Below are positions 18,640 to 27,127 of a stretch of DNA of 64,000 nucleotides, piece by piece. Source of the stretch: JAPOUP01 sp026708635 (GTDB lineage: Bacteria > Pseudomonadota > Alphaproteobacteria > Rhodobacterales > Rhodobacteraceae); contig OZ241336.1 of assembly GCA_965200115.1 (NCBI GenBank), positions 2,914,001-2,978,000 of the forward strand, given 5' to 3'. The translations under genes and the position numbers were made by a program. Every line of letters begins with the position of its first letter. Position 1 is the stretch's first letter. The notes below the pieces were generated by a model. The model was not told where the DNA came from and did not search any database. It saw only the letters and a list, made by a program, of their open reading frames with translations.

Positions 18640-19844
18640 TGTCGCGGCGCTCCGTTTATATCTGCGATACGCGGCGCACGCCAATCGGGCGCTATGGCGG
18701 TGCGTTGTCGTCCGTCCGGGCGGATGATCTGGCAAGCCTGCCCGTCAGGGCGCTGGTGGAGCGAACTCCCATTGACTGGTCAGCCCTGGACCAGGTTGTG
18801 CTGGGGGCCGCGAACCAATCGGGAGAGGACAACCGCAATATCGCGCGGATGGCGGTGCTGCTGGCGGGCCTTCCCGACACTGTCCCCGCGGTAACGGTAA
18901 ACCGGCTTTGCGCGAGCGGTCTCGACGCAGTCATTTACGCGGCGCGCCAGATACAGGTCGGGGAAGCGGACCTTGCGATAGCCGGCGGTTCGGAAAGCAT
19001 GAGCCGCGCACCGTTTGTCATGCCCAAAGCGACCGCCGCCTTCGCCCGTGGCCCCGAGGTGCATGATACAACGATTGGCTGGCGCTTCGTGAACGGGCGG
19101 ATGGCGAGGAGCTTTGGGATCGATTCAATGCCTGAAACCGCCGAAAACGTCGCCGAGGAGTTTTCGGTCTCAAGACAGGATCAGGACCGTTTCGCCCTAT
19201 CGAGCCAAACGCGCGCCGCTGCCGCGATCGACGGCGGGGTATTGGCCGAGGAAATAACGCCGGTTTCCATCCCCCAGCGCAAGGGCGGCTGCCTGGTCTT
19301 CGATCGGGATGAACATCCCCGCGGGACGACATTGGAAAAACTGGGCGAACTGCCAACGCCATTTCGGGAAGGCGGGAGCGTCACCGCGGGCAACGCGTCC
19401 GGCGTTAACGATGGCGCCGCCGCCCTGCTGCTGGCGTCGGGGGAGGCGGTCGGGCGTCACGGGCTTGAACCGCTCGCGCGTTTTGACGGCGCGGCCTCCG
19501 CCGGTGTCGCTCCGCGTATCATGGGCATGGGGCCCGTTCCCGCGACGCGAAAACTATGCGCCCGGCTTGGACTGTCCATAAAGTCCTTTGACCTGATCGA
19601 GCTTAACGAAGCCTTCGCGACCCAGGCCATCGCCGTGTGCCGCGAACTCGGACTCGATCCATTCTCGGAACATATCAATCCCAGGGGTGGCGCGATCGCG
19701 CTTGGCCATCCCTTGGGTATGACGGGCGCGCGACTGGCCGGGGCGGCGGCGCGGTCACTGGCGCGCGGCGAGGCGCGGCGTGCGCTGGTGACGTTATGTG
19801 TTGGGGTCGGGCAGGGTGTTTCCGTCGCCCTATCACGGGCCTGA
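18639..19844 (+). CDS. acetyl-CoA acyltransferase, beta-ketoadipyl-CoA thiolase type
   Basis: 401 residues from ATG 18639 (TGATG overlap with the RidA-like gene). Thiolase motifs: active Cys in [48 protein letters not shown] and the C-terminal CVGVGQG. The N-terminus ([18 protein letters not shown]) is close to PcaF-type thiolases that cleave 3-oxoadipyl-CoA to succinyl-CoA and acetyl-CoA. It would be the last step feeding the TCA cycle and is the last gene of the operon. Confidence 0.85.
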   Translation: MSRRSVYICDTRRTPIGRYGGALSSVRADDLASLPVRALVERTPIDWSALDQVVLGAANQSGEDNRNIARMAVLLAGLPDTVPAVTVNRLCASGLDAVIYAARQIQVGEADLAIAGGSESMSRAPFVMPKATAAFARGPEVHDTTIGWRFVNGRMARSFGIDSMPETAENVAEEFSVSRQDQDRFALSSQTRAAAAIDGGVLAEEITPVSIPQRKGGCLVFDRDEHPRGTTLEKLGELPTPFREGGSVTAGNASGVNDGAAALLLASGEAVGRHGLEPLARFDGAASAGVAPRIMGMGPVPATRKLCARLGLSIKSFDLIELNEAFATQAIAVCRELGLDPFSEHINPRGGAIALGHPLGMTGARLAGAAARSLARGEARRALVTLCVGVGQGVSVALSRA

Positions 19845-19956
19845 CGCATTGAGCGGTGGATGCATGCCTATTCGGGGTGGTGGCGAAATCCCGTATCGTC
19901 CCTCCCGGGGCGGAAGGGCGGTGAGTGTTACGGGACCCGGTCCGTCAACTTGCGCT

Positions 19957-19977
19957 AAAGGGAATTTGATCCCCTTT
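19957..19977. terminator. weak bidirectional terminator between convergent genes
   Basis: AAAGGGA (19957-19963) faces TCCCCTTT (19970-19977) with one bulged C, between the thiolase stop and the MFS stop on the other strand. The arms are A/T-flanked, allowing termination in both directions. Weak. Confidence 0.3.
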
Positions 19978-19992
19978 CCCCGTGACGTCCCT

Positions 19993-21240
19993 TCAGGCGG
20001 CAGCGCGCGCCTCGATTAACGGCTTCTCCTTAACGGGCAGATGGACGATCGCGCTGAAAGCGCCCACCGCGACGCCGACCCACCAAACGGCCGTATAGTC
20101 GCCGTACATGTCATACATTCTCCCCCCAAGCCAGACCCCGAAAAAACTGCCCAACTGGTGGCTGAAAAACACGATTCCATACAGGGTGCCCATGTAACGC
20201 AGGCCATAGATGTAAGCGACCAGTCCGCTTGTCAGGGGAACGGTGGCCAGCCACAGGGAGCCCATGACGACCGAGAACACGATCACGGTCGCCGGAGTGA
20301 CCGGGAACAGGATGAACAGCGCCGCCGCGACGGTCCTTCCCGTATAGATCAGCGCAAGCAGGTATTTTTTGGCATACCGTTTGCCGAGCCAGCCCGCCGC
20401 CAATGTGCCCGCGATGTTCGCCGCACCGATGATCGCGATGGAGACGGCCCCGAGCGCTGAAGTCGTCGCCACGCCGATCGAGGCCAGCGCTCCGGATGGA
20501 TCTATCGCGGCGCAGATTTCAGTGACCATCGCGGGGAAATGCGCCGTAATGAAGGCGAGTTGATAACCGCATGAAAAGAATCCGAGGAAAATCAACGTAT
20601 AGGATGGATCGCGAAACGCCTTTAAGAGAATCTCCCCCATGGATTCCTCGAGTTCCGCCCTGGTGGCCGGAGTCGGTGAGCGAAGCATCGGCAGAAACAT
20701 AAGTGACGCGATGACCATCACGGTGAATACCAGAAAGACCGACTGCCAGCTCATGACCAGCAATAGCCACTCGGCCAGGGGTGCGCCCACGACCTGTCCG
20801 CCCGATCCGGCCGCCGTCGCGATGGCGAGCGCCATCGAGCGGTTCTCGTCGCTCGCGGCACGGCCTACGGAAGCTAAAATCACGCCAAATCCGGTGCCGG
20901 CGATTCCGAATCCAACCAGAACCTCAAGAGCCCAGTGCTGCTCGGGGGAAACGGCGATGGAGGACATCGAAAGACCCACCGCGTATGCCAGCGCACCGAG
21001 AAACACGGCGCGGCGGTCGCCGAACTTTTCGGCCAGCGCGCCAAAGATTGGCTGCCCGATTCCCCAGGCGAGATTCTGGATCGCGATCGCCGTGGAGAAA
21101 TCCGCCCGCGGCCAGCCGAACTCGTCGGCGATGGGAATCTGGAATACACCGAACGATGCCCGGATCGCGAAACTGATCAGGATTATGAAACAGCCACCGA
21201 CCAGGACCGGCGTGACAAGGGGCGCACGCGCTGGCGACAT
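19993..21240 (-). CDS. MFS transporter
   Basis: 415 residues from ATG 21240 (GGGAG upstream; an upstream in-frame start at 21270 is less likely). Twelve-helix major facilitator pattern with AEKFGDRRAVFLG after helix 2 and a conserved late region YIYGLRYMGTLYGIVFFSHQ, ending GDYTAVWWV. It resembles oxalate/formate- or monocarboxylate-type MFS proteins annotated only generally. Convergent with the aromatic-acid operon, so it may move an organic acid, but no substrate can be read from the sequence. Confidence 0.8.
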   Translation of the reverse strand: MSPARAPLVTPVLVGGCFIILISFAIRASFGVFQIPIADEFGWPRADFSTAIAIQNLAWGIGQPIFGALAEKFGDRRAVFLGALAYAVGLSMSSIAVSPEQHWALEVLVGFGIAGTGFGVILASVGRAASDENRSMALAIATAAGSGGQVVGAPLAEWLLLVMSWQSVFLVFTVMVIASLMFLPMLRSPTPATRAELEESMGEILLKAFRDPSYTLIFLGFFSCGYQLAFITAHFPAMVTEICAAIDPSGALASIGVATTSALGAVSIAIIGAANIAGTLAAGWLGKRYAKKYLLALIYTGRTVAAALFILFPVTPATVIVFSVVMGSLWLATVPLTSGLVAYIYGLRYMGTLYGIVFFSHQLGSFFGVWLGGRMYDMYGDYTAVWWVGVAVGAFSAIVHLPVKEKPLIEARAAA

Positions 21241-21347
21241 TCGACTCTCCCGGGAAACAGGCATCCACAATGCATTCGGCTAACAATGGCGTCAATACGG
21301 TCTTGTGGCGGGTCGAGACGCTTTCCCTGCCATAGCTGGCATTCTAT

Positions 21348-22436
21348 GTGGATGGCATGGGCGAACTGTTGCATGCCATCTATGACCGTCTGGCGGCTGA
21401 CGAAGAGATCACCGCCGATCCAGCGCAGTGCGAGGTATTTCCCGCACTCGAAAGGATTCAGGAATATCTTGCGCTGCCCGTCCGGCGGAAGGGGCTGTTC
21501 GGCGGTGTGTTCGCAAGTGCGCTACGGCCGCCCAGCGGCGTCTATATCTGGGGTGGTGTCGGTCGCGGCAAGTCATTTCTCATGGATTTATTCTTCGACG
21601 CGGTTGAAATCGAAGACAAGCGACGCGTTCATTTTCATGCGTTCATGCAGGAGATGCACGCGGGCATGCACGCTTTTCGCAAGCGTGGTATCGAGGACGC
21701 TCTGAGACCCGTGGCCGAGGCCGTGGCGGAAGGAACGCGGCTGCTCTGCCTCGACGAGATGCAGATCGTGGACATTACCGACGCGATGATCGTGGGGCGG
21801 TTGTTCGAGGTCTTGATCGGTGATGGTGTCGCGATAGTGACGACTTCCAACCGACGGCCGGACGATCTCTACAAGGACGGCCTGAACCGCGGTTTGTTTC
21901 TGCCTTTCATCGAGCTGATCAAAGAGCGAATGGTGGTGCACCACCTGGAGTCGCCCACGGATTACAGGCGGCATCGTCTACAGGGCGCCGACAGTTATTT
22001 CTCGCCCGCCGACGCCGAGGCGCGCGCCGCGATGGACGCGATCTGGATTGACCTGACGGGAGGGATCTGGGAACCGCTCGCGTTGAATGTGGTGGGCCGC
22101 AGAACGGTGCTTCCCAGGTTTCGCAACGGAGTTGCCCGCGCGCCGTTCTGGGAATTATGCGGGCAACCGCTCGGACCCGCCGATTACCTGGCCGTCGCGG
22201 AGGCCGTGCGGGTTCTGCTGGTTGACGATGTGCCGCTGTTATCCAGGTCTAACTTCAATGAAGCGCGGAGATTCGTCATTCTGGTCGATGCGCTCTACGA
22301 GGCGAGGGTAAAGCTGGTCGTCAGCGCGGCGGATGTGCCTGAGCGGCTCTACATCGAGGGCGGGGGCACGTTCGAGTTCGAACGCACCGTCAGCAGGCTC
22401 TGGGAGATGCGGAGTGAGGATTGGGGAATGGCGTGA
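21348..22436 (+). CDS. zapE: cell division protein ZapE (AFG1-like ATPase)
   Basis: 362 residues from GTG 21348 (ATG 21357 possible; no strong ribosome site). P-loop GGVGRGKSFLMDLFF (~66-80), Walker B LLCLDEMQIVDITDAM, and the AFG1-typical TTSNRRPDDLYKDGLNR and FLPFIELIKERM segments. ZapE is an FtsZ-associated ATPase active in constriction under low oxygen or heat in E. coli. Length is in the usual range. Confidence 0.88.
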   Translation: MDGMGELLHAIYDRLAADEEITADPAQCEVFPALERIQEYLALPVRRKGLFGGVFASALRPPSGVYIWGGVGRGKSFLMDLFFDAVEIEDKRRVHFHAFMQEMHAGMHAFRKRGIEDALRPVAEAVAEGTRLLCLDEMQIVDITDAMIVGRLFEVLIGDGVAIVTTSNRRPDDLYKDGLNRGLFLPFIELIKERMVVHHLESPTDYRRHRLQGADSYFSPADAEARAAMDAIWIDLTGGIWEPLALNVVGRRTVLPRFRNGVARAPFWELCGQPLGPADYLAVAEAVRVLLVDDVPLLSRSNFNEARRFVILVDALYEARVKLVVSAADVPERLYIEGGGTFEFERTVSRLWEMRSEDWGMA

Positions 22437-22535
22437 GGAAGGTCATTCCCCGGACGTCGCCGCGTTAGCCGCGGAGAATCGGGAATCCGGGGTGCGGTGT
22501 GGATCCGCCTCTGTGAGGCGTGATAGGCGTTTTGC

Positions 22536-23099
22536 ATGACGCGGCGGGATGGAATCAGGGCCTTTGTAGCGCTAGGTATGCCGAAACCGGCGCAGGAAGC
22601 GCTTGAACGGCTGCAGGAGTTTCTGCCCGCCGGGCGGTTTGCCGTTCCCGAGACCATGCATCTGACGCTGGCCTTCCTTGGCACGCAGCCGGAACCGGTG
22701 ATGGTCGATGTCGGGGAGGCGCTGGACGCAATCAGGGCCGAACCTTTTTCGCTGACCTTGCGTGGTGTCGATTTGGTCAAGGCCGGTCGACGCGGTGTCG
22801 TGTGGGTGCGTGCGGTTCCCGATCCCGCACTGGCGGAACTACGGAGCGGGATCCGTAGGGCGGTGACGGACGCCGGTGTCCATTTGGGCCGGGAACGGTT
22901 TCGCCCTCACGTAACCTTGGCCCGGATTGATGTTCGGGCGTATGGAGGCGGGAAGTCGGTATTGGCGGATTTCCTCGCGCACCATTGGGCGTTCTCGCTG
23001 GAGCCATTCACCGTAACCAGTTTCCGGCTGTATCGTTCCACACTCAGCGAAGCGGGCGCGGTTTACGAAGCGCTTGCGGAATATTCCCTTGAAAGATAG
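22536..23099 (+). CDS. thpR: RNA 2',3'-cyclic phosphodiesterase (2H family)
   Basis: 187 residues from ATG 22536. Two HxT motifs of the 2H phosphoesterase fold: HLTLAFLG (~residue 42) and HVTLARI (~residue 124). Starts with RAFVALGMPKPAQEALERL as in ThpR. It hydrolyses 2',3'-cyclic phosphate RNA ends in vitro; the cellular role is uncertain. Lies 100 bp after zapE in the same direction, with a possible GC hairpin (22448-22492) between. Confidence 0.85.
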   Translation: MTRRDGIRAFVALGMPKPAQEALERLQEFLPAGRFAVPETMHLTLAFLGTQPEPVMVDVGEALDAIRAEPFSLTLRGVDLVKAGRRGVVWVRAVPDPALAELRSGIRRAVTDAGVHLGRERFRPHVTLARIDVRAYGGGKSVLADFLAHHWAFSLEPFTVTSFRLYRSTLSEAGAVYEALAEYSLER

Positions 23100-23330
23100 G
23101 GGCGACTCTCCGGAGGGGTCGGTGTTCCGGCATGATCTCTTCATGGTCGCCCGTGACGCGATGCTTGCGGTCCGGTAGGGATCCGGATTTCGCGACGCAT
23201 CCGGGATGCGGTGCCCCGGGGTTTCGGGGAAGGGATCAGGGTCTGCGGGGAGAGGTTTGGAACGGGAAGCTCCGTCCGAAACGCCACGGCCCCGTGGAGT
23301 GTCCATCCGCATCACCACGCGAGTTGCTTA

Positions 23331-23603
23331 ATGAGCATCGAAAGGACCCTCTTTGCCGCCGCGGACAGAATGTGGGGCACAATGAAGCCCGGCGAATACA
23401 GGCATGTGGCGCTCGGGATGATCTTCCCGAGGCGCGTTTCCGAGTCCTTTCAGCGCCTTCATGACAGGCTGGCGGACGTCCTGGTTTCCGATGGGGAAGA
23501 CCGCGATGAATATCTCGCCAAACATCTTCTGGATGCCGGAGAGGGCGCGCCGGTCCTGTATGGTGCGGAACTCGAAAGGCCCGGAGATGGTCGTTATGCG
23601 TGA
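23331..23603 (+). pseudogene. hsdM fragment (N-terminal type I methyltransferase subunit)
   Basis: From ATG 23331 the product begins MSIERTLFAAADRMWGTMKP and continues GEYRHVALGMIFPRRVSESF, DRDEYLAKHLL. This is recognisably the N-terminal helical domain of HsdM (compare the family pattern LWAAADKLRG..EYKHVVLGLIFLKYIS). Homology ends after ~75 residues (about 23555); the rest, including the AdoMet-binding and NPPF/Y domain, is absent. A decayed type I restriction-modification locus is the simplest reading. Confidence 0.6.
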
Positions 23604-23721
23604 TGATGCCATGTGCGCGGTCGGGGCGATGTCCGGCAGCGACCTCAGGACTATCGCCGCGGAGCTTGTGAAGACCGTACCCGGGCGGACCGAAGCCCTG
23701 GCCGGGGAGTTCAGCGGATAG
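23596..23721 (+). pseudogene. possible hsdR C-terminal fragment
   Basis: Frame MRDDAMCAVGAMSGSDLRTI followed by AAELVKTV. The segment DLRTIAAELVKTV resembles the ALRAIAHELVETVR stretch near the C-terminus of type I HsdR, but the following DWTVRE-type conserved block is lost. It lies directly after the hsdM fragment, as expected if the middle of an hsd operon was deleted. The match is short. Confidence 0.35.
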
Positions 23722-23781
23722 AGGGATGGCAACGTTGTACGTGCTGGATGGAGACGGTTGGACGCTGGAGGCCGTCGCATC

Positions 23782-25515
23782 ATGATCCAGGACGATGACA
23801 TTCGGAGACAGCTTCGGTTAGGTGAGGACAGCCGGTGGGAATTCAAGCGGACCGGGTTCACCGGCCAAAGGCCAACGAACCCCCGTAGAGACGATCTGGC
23901 CGATGAAATTGGCGCGTTTGCCAATTCACGCGGCGGGATCCTGCTTCTGGGCGTGGCCGACGATGGAACAATCCAGGGCATGTCACGGGAACAGCTTGTT
24001 ATGCTGGATAATTTGCTGGTTGAGGTGAGCACTGATGTTCTGGAGCCGCCGGTACGCGTCGACGTTCATCACAGGGAGATCGATGGCAAGGCATTCCTCC
24101 TTGTGGTGGTGCCACGCGGCCAGGCTCTGCATGACCGGGGCGGAAAGGCATTCATTCGGGTTGGCGCAACGAAACGACGACTCCAAAAAGCTGAGAGCCT
24201 GAGGCTGGCGCAGGACCGTACCCAGAACCGATATCTGTGGTTTGACAAGCAAATTGTGCCCGGTACCGGTTTCGGGACGCTCAGTGAGCGCTTATGGGAG
24301 CCGTTGCTCAACGTGGCGGGTGCGGTGGACCCAAGGCGTGGTTTGCTGAACCTCCGACTGCTGGCCCGGGATGAAGCCGGAGTCGCCCGGGCCACGGTGG
24401 CCGGTATATTGCTCCGTACCCCTTCCCCTCGGGACTGGTTGCATCAAGCGATCATCATGGCAACGTGCTATCGCGGACTGGATCGGGCCTCAGGCCAGTT
24501 GGACGCACGGGAAATCACTGGCCCGCTTCCCCAACAAATCGCGGACGCGGTCCAGTTTGTTCGAAACATGCGTGTGTCCGCTCGCAAGACACCCGAACGA
24601 GAGGAAGTTTTCCAATACAGCAAGGCCGCCGTTATTGAAGCGATCGTGAACGCTGTCGCGCATCGCGACTATTCGATGTCTTCGCGAAGAATCCGTCTGT
24701 CCATGTTCAAGGACCGTTTGGAGATAGAGTCGCCGGGGCCGCTCCCAAACGGAATGACCATCGAAGGCATGGAGGCAAGCCAAGCGACGCGTAATGAAAT
24801 TATCACGTCCGTATTCAGGCGCATTGCCGTTGCCAATGTGGAGGGGTCGGACCGCCGCAGATTCCTGATGGAACGCCGGGGCGACGGGGTGTCGACAATC
24901 CGCACGGAAACCCACGAGGCCACAGGATCCAATCCCGAATACGAAATAGTTGACAAGTCCAGCCTTTTGCTCCGCATTCCAGCAGCGAAGCTGGAACTGG
25001 TTCCGGCTGACGCGACTATTACGGTGCATAGCGGAGGCGAACCCCTCGCGGGTATTGATGTCCTTGTACTCTTCCCAAACAAGACGTGGGTCAGGGCAAC
25101 CACCGATGAATCCGGGAACGCGGCTCTAAACCTCTACACAACAAACCTGCCGATGACGGTTTATGCATCCGGGCGGGGTTATGCGGCCGGACTGAAGCGC
25201 GGCCGGATGCCAAACAGGGACGGCCTGCTGCTCGCTCTCGAGCCAGTAAAATCCGGCGGTGCGGTGATTTTTCCCCAAAGAACAGGTCAGGTTCCCGGAC
25301 TGCGAGGGCGCTTGAGCCCGATACGCGATACTTCCGACCGGACCTATCTGTATGCCGACAACATCGCGATTGAGGAGGGACGGCAGCAACCAGTGCCGTT
25401 TCGGACAGGAAAACCCATTCGTCTGACCGACGCCCATGGTGCGGAATGTTCGGTTACCATCGTGGACATCGTCGGTCAGTCCAGCTTGATAGAATATCGA
25501 CCTTCAGAAGCGTGA
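23782..25515 (+). CDS. AlbA_2 (Schlafen-like) domain protein with C-terminal beta-rich extension
   Basis: 577 residues from ATG 23782, which overlaps (ATGA) the stop of a 19-codon mini-ORF at 23726-23785, suggesting coupled translation. Residues ~8-135 form an AlbA_2/Schlafen-type domain (SRWEFKRTG, DEIGAFANSRGGILLLGVAD, KAFIRVGATKRRL). A GHKL-like segment follows at ~270-360 (YSKAAVIEAIVNAVAHRDYS, EIESPGPLPNGMT). The last ~180 residues are beta-rich with a carboxypeptidase-regulatory-like piece (VHSGGEPLAGIDVLVLF, TTDESGNAAL) not usual for the family. Such proteins are frequent companions of type I R-M loci and fit the hsd debris upstream. Likely DNA- or RNA-directed defence or regulation; function unproven. 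Confidence 0.7.
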   Translation: MIQDDDIRRQLRLGEDSRWEFKRTGFTGQRPTNPRRDDLADEIGAFANSRGGILLLGVADDGTIQGMSREQLVMLDNLLVEVSTDVLEPPVRVDVHHREIDGKAFLLVVVPRGQALHDRGGKAFIRVGATKRRLQKAESLRLAQDRTQNRYLWFDKQIVPGTGFGTLSERLWEPLLNVAGAVDPRRGLLNLRLLARDEAGVARATVAGILLRTPSPRDWLHQAIIMATCYRGLDRASGQLDAREITGPLPQQIADAVQFVRNMRVSARKTPEREEVFQYSKAAVIEAIVNAVAHRDYSMSSRRIRLSMFKDRLEIESPGPLPNGMTIEGMEASQATRNEIITSVFRRIAVANVEGSDRRRFLMERRGDGVSTIRTETHEATGSNPEYEIVDKSSLLLRIPAAKLELVPADATITVHSGGEPLAGIDVLVLFPNKTWVRATTDESGNAALNLYTTNLPMTVYASGRGYAAGLKRGRMPNRDGLLLALEPVKSGGAVIFPQRTGQVPGLRGRLSPIRDTSDRTYLYADNIAIEEGRQQPVPFRTGKPIRLTDAHGAECSVTIVDIVGQSSLIEYRPSEA

Positions 25516-25630
25516 AATCTCACGATCCGGTGAATCGCGGAAAGGCTACCGCCGAATGACTGAACGGTTTCAAATTCTTGGGGTTTGACCCGGAATGTGG
25601 ATGGCCTCCCCCGGATGTGGTATCTCCGTG

Positions 25631-25834
25631 TCAGAGACCAACCGGACAGGGAGGGCCAAGGGTCGCCGTCGCAATGCGATCCGAATGCGCGGTGTCACGA
25701 TCAGCCATCCTTCTTTCGAGACGCTCCAACCCCTTTTGATATTCCTCTTTATGCGTGCTTATGCGTTCCTCCATCACGGCGATCCGTTTGCCGAGTTCGG
25801 TATTTCCATCACGACGGGTCCTTGAATAATTTCA
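25631..25834 (-). pseudogene. fragment of a coiled-coil membrane-anchor protein
   Basis: On the minus strand a frame reads TELGKRIAVMEERISTHKEE, then YQKGLERLERRMADRDTAHS, and runs to a stop at 25631-25633 without the membrane segment that usually follows such coils. The intact counterpart style is seen at 4735-4956. The 300 bases after the AlbA_2 gene hold nothing else. Confidence 0.35.
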
Positions 25835-25851
25835 GTATGTGAGATATACTG
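25822..25851 (+). promoter_or_regulatory. phd-doc promoter with operator
   Basis: -35 TTGAAT (25822-25827), 17-bp spacer, -10 TATACT (25845-25850). An inverted repeat CAGTAT (25833-25838) / ATACTG (25846-25851) covers the -10 box, as expected for autorepression by the Phd antitoxin. The antitoxin start is at 25874. Confidence 0.65.
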
Positions 25852-25873
25852 TGATGAATTATACACATAGCAT

Positions 25874-26134
25874 ATGGGCACCTTGATGAGACGCCTACTA
25901 ACCAATCTTACTGTTGGAATTACCGAACTTCGTGAACCCGCGAAGGTGTTTGACAAGGCCGCTGGCAAGCCTGTGGCTATCCTCAGGAACAACGAGTGCA
26001 TTGGATATCTTGTACCTACCGACGCTGTTGAAGGGAACGAATCCCGACCGGTCGATCGCGCTCGACTGGATGCGGTGTTGCGGGCATCGGCCAGGAAAGT
26101 CCAACCTGTCCTGGACTATCTCAAAGACAAGTAG
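25874..26134 (+). CDS. phd: type II antitoxin, Phd/YefM family
   Basis: 86 residues (ATG 25886 is an alternative). N-terminal Phd/YefM DNA-binding fold: VGITELREPAKVFDKAAGKP and VAILRNNECIGYLVPTD. The C-terminal ~25 charged residues would form the helix that blocks Doc. Located 3 bp upstream of doc and after a promoter-operator with a matching palindrome, so it should autorepress. Confidence 0.85.
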   Translation: MGTLMRRLLTNLTVGITELREPAKVFDKAAGKPVAILRNNECIGYLVPTDAVEGNESRPVDRARLDAVLRASARKVQPVLDYLKDK

Positions 26135-26137
26135 CCT

Positions 26138-26533
26138 ATGTACCTACTTTCCGGGAACGATGTCATTCATGTCCATGATCAGGTGCTGAACCCCGGTGAA
26201 CCGCAGGGGTTAGCTGCGGACAAGTCTCTGTCTGGCGCGTTGTCCCGTGTTGAATTCCGTCTAGCCTATGGGTTGATTAAGGATGAATTTGAACTGGCGG
26301 CCACCTATGCCGTGGTCTTGTCCACCGGGCATCTGTTCAACGATGATAACAAGCGAACGGCCTTTCGGTGCATGGATGTGGTTTTGCGACTGCATGGAAG
26401 GGATGTGATATGGGATACCGAAACTGTTGGTCAGAAGATCATAGAAGTTGCTCAAGGCAAGGTTGACGAAATCGATCTCGCTGCGTGGTTACGCGGTCTC
26501 AACTGGATTACCATTGAATCCGTTCGTGTTTGA
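26138..26533 (+). CDS. doc: Doc toxin (Fic/Doc kinase)
   Basis: 131 residues. The Fic-like motif HLFNDDNKRTAF (residues ~64-75) corresponds to HxFx(D)xNKR of Doc, with the catalytic His and the NKR anion-binding residues intact; Asp replaces the usual Gly before Asn. N-terminal HDQVLNPGEPQGLAADKSL is typical of Doc. Doc phosphorylates EF-Tu and arrests translation; it is neutralised by Phd. The pair appears intact. Confidence 0.88.
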   Translation: MYLLSGNDVIHVHDQVLNPGEPQGLAADKSLSGALSRVEFRLAYGLIKDEFELAATYAVVLSTGHLFNDDNKRTAFRCMDVVLRLHGRDVIWDTETVGQKIIEVAQGKVDEIDLAAWLRGLNWITIESVRV

Positions 26534-27127
26534 GCCTCATGCGCTGCCTATCCTGGGCGTTTCCCGCCCGGAACGCTCCTCGGCCAATTCCTCCAATTTG
26601 CGACCGGCCCTTCGGGGCGAACGGTCAAATAGTGTCTGAGGGTGACATCGCTGGACCAAGGGCTCCACTCCGTTACGCGAACCCGTTTCACCGCGATACC
26701 AACGCGGCCTGGCGGAAGACCTCGATCAACGATGCAGAGCTGACCGGTTTTGCGAAGTGAACCCTTCCTTTCGCGTCGTGGCGACGACGCGTTTGGAGCT
26801 TGTATTGCCGGTCGGTTTGACGACCGGAAATTGCCTTCAACGGGCGGTGTGCGCGGTCGTGTCGCCCGCCTTGCCGGGATCCGGACCGGCGGTGCGCGGC
26901 TGATTCGGTCGGACGCCCCGCGGCGGTGTGTCAACCCACGGTCATCTTCGCCCGGAAATTCCCGATAGCCCGGACGACTGGCCGGCCCGACGACTGTTGC
27001 GCGGCGGGAGCTGATCGGGGGCTTCCGGACCATGTAGCCGCGGATCCCGGCGTGGGCCGGACGGGGACCCGGCGTGCCGTTTCAGCGGACGATGGTTCCT
27101 CCACCGTCTGGCGGGGCAGCGCGCCGT
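26534..27127. other. gap without a convincing gene
   Basis: About 594 bases between doc and the folC stop. A 161-codon frame on the minus strand is Arg/Pro-rich with no ribosome site or family resemblance and was not accepted. No repeats or clear hairpins seen. Confidence 0.5.

Noticed and set aside
25585..25842. plus-strand frames between the AlbA_2 gene and phd
   Set aside because: They are shadows of the more protein-like coiled-coil fragment on the minus strand.
26548..27033. 161-codon minus-strand frame after doc
   Set aside because: Composition is Arg/Pro/Gly-rich, no start context and no family resemblance.
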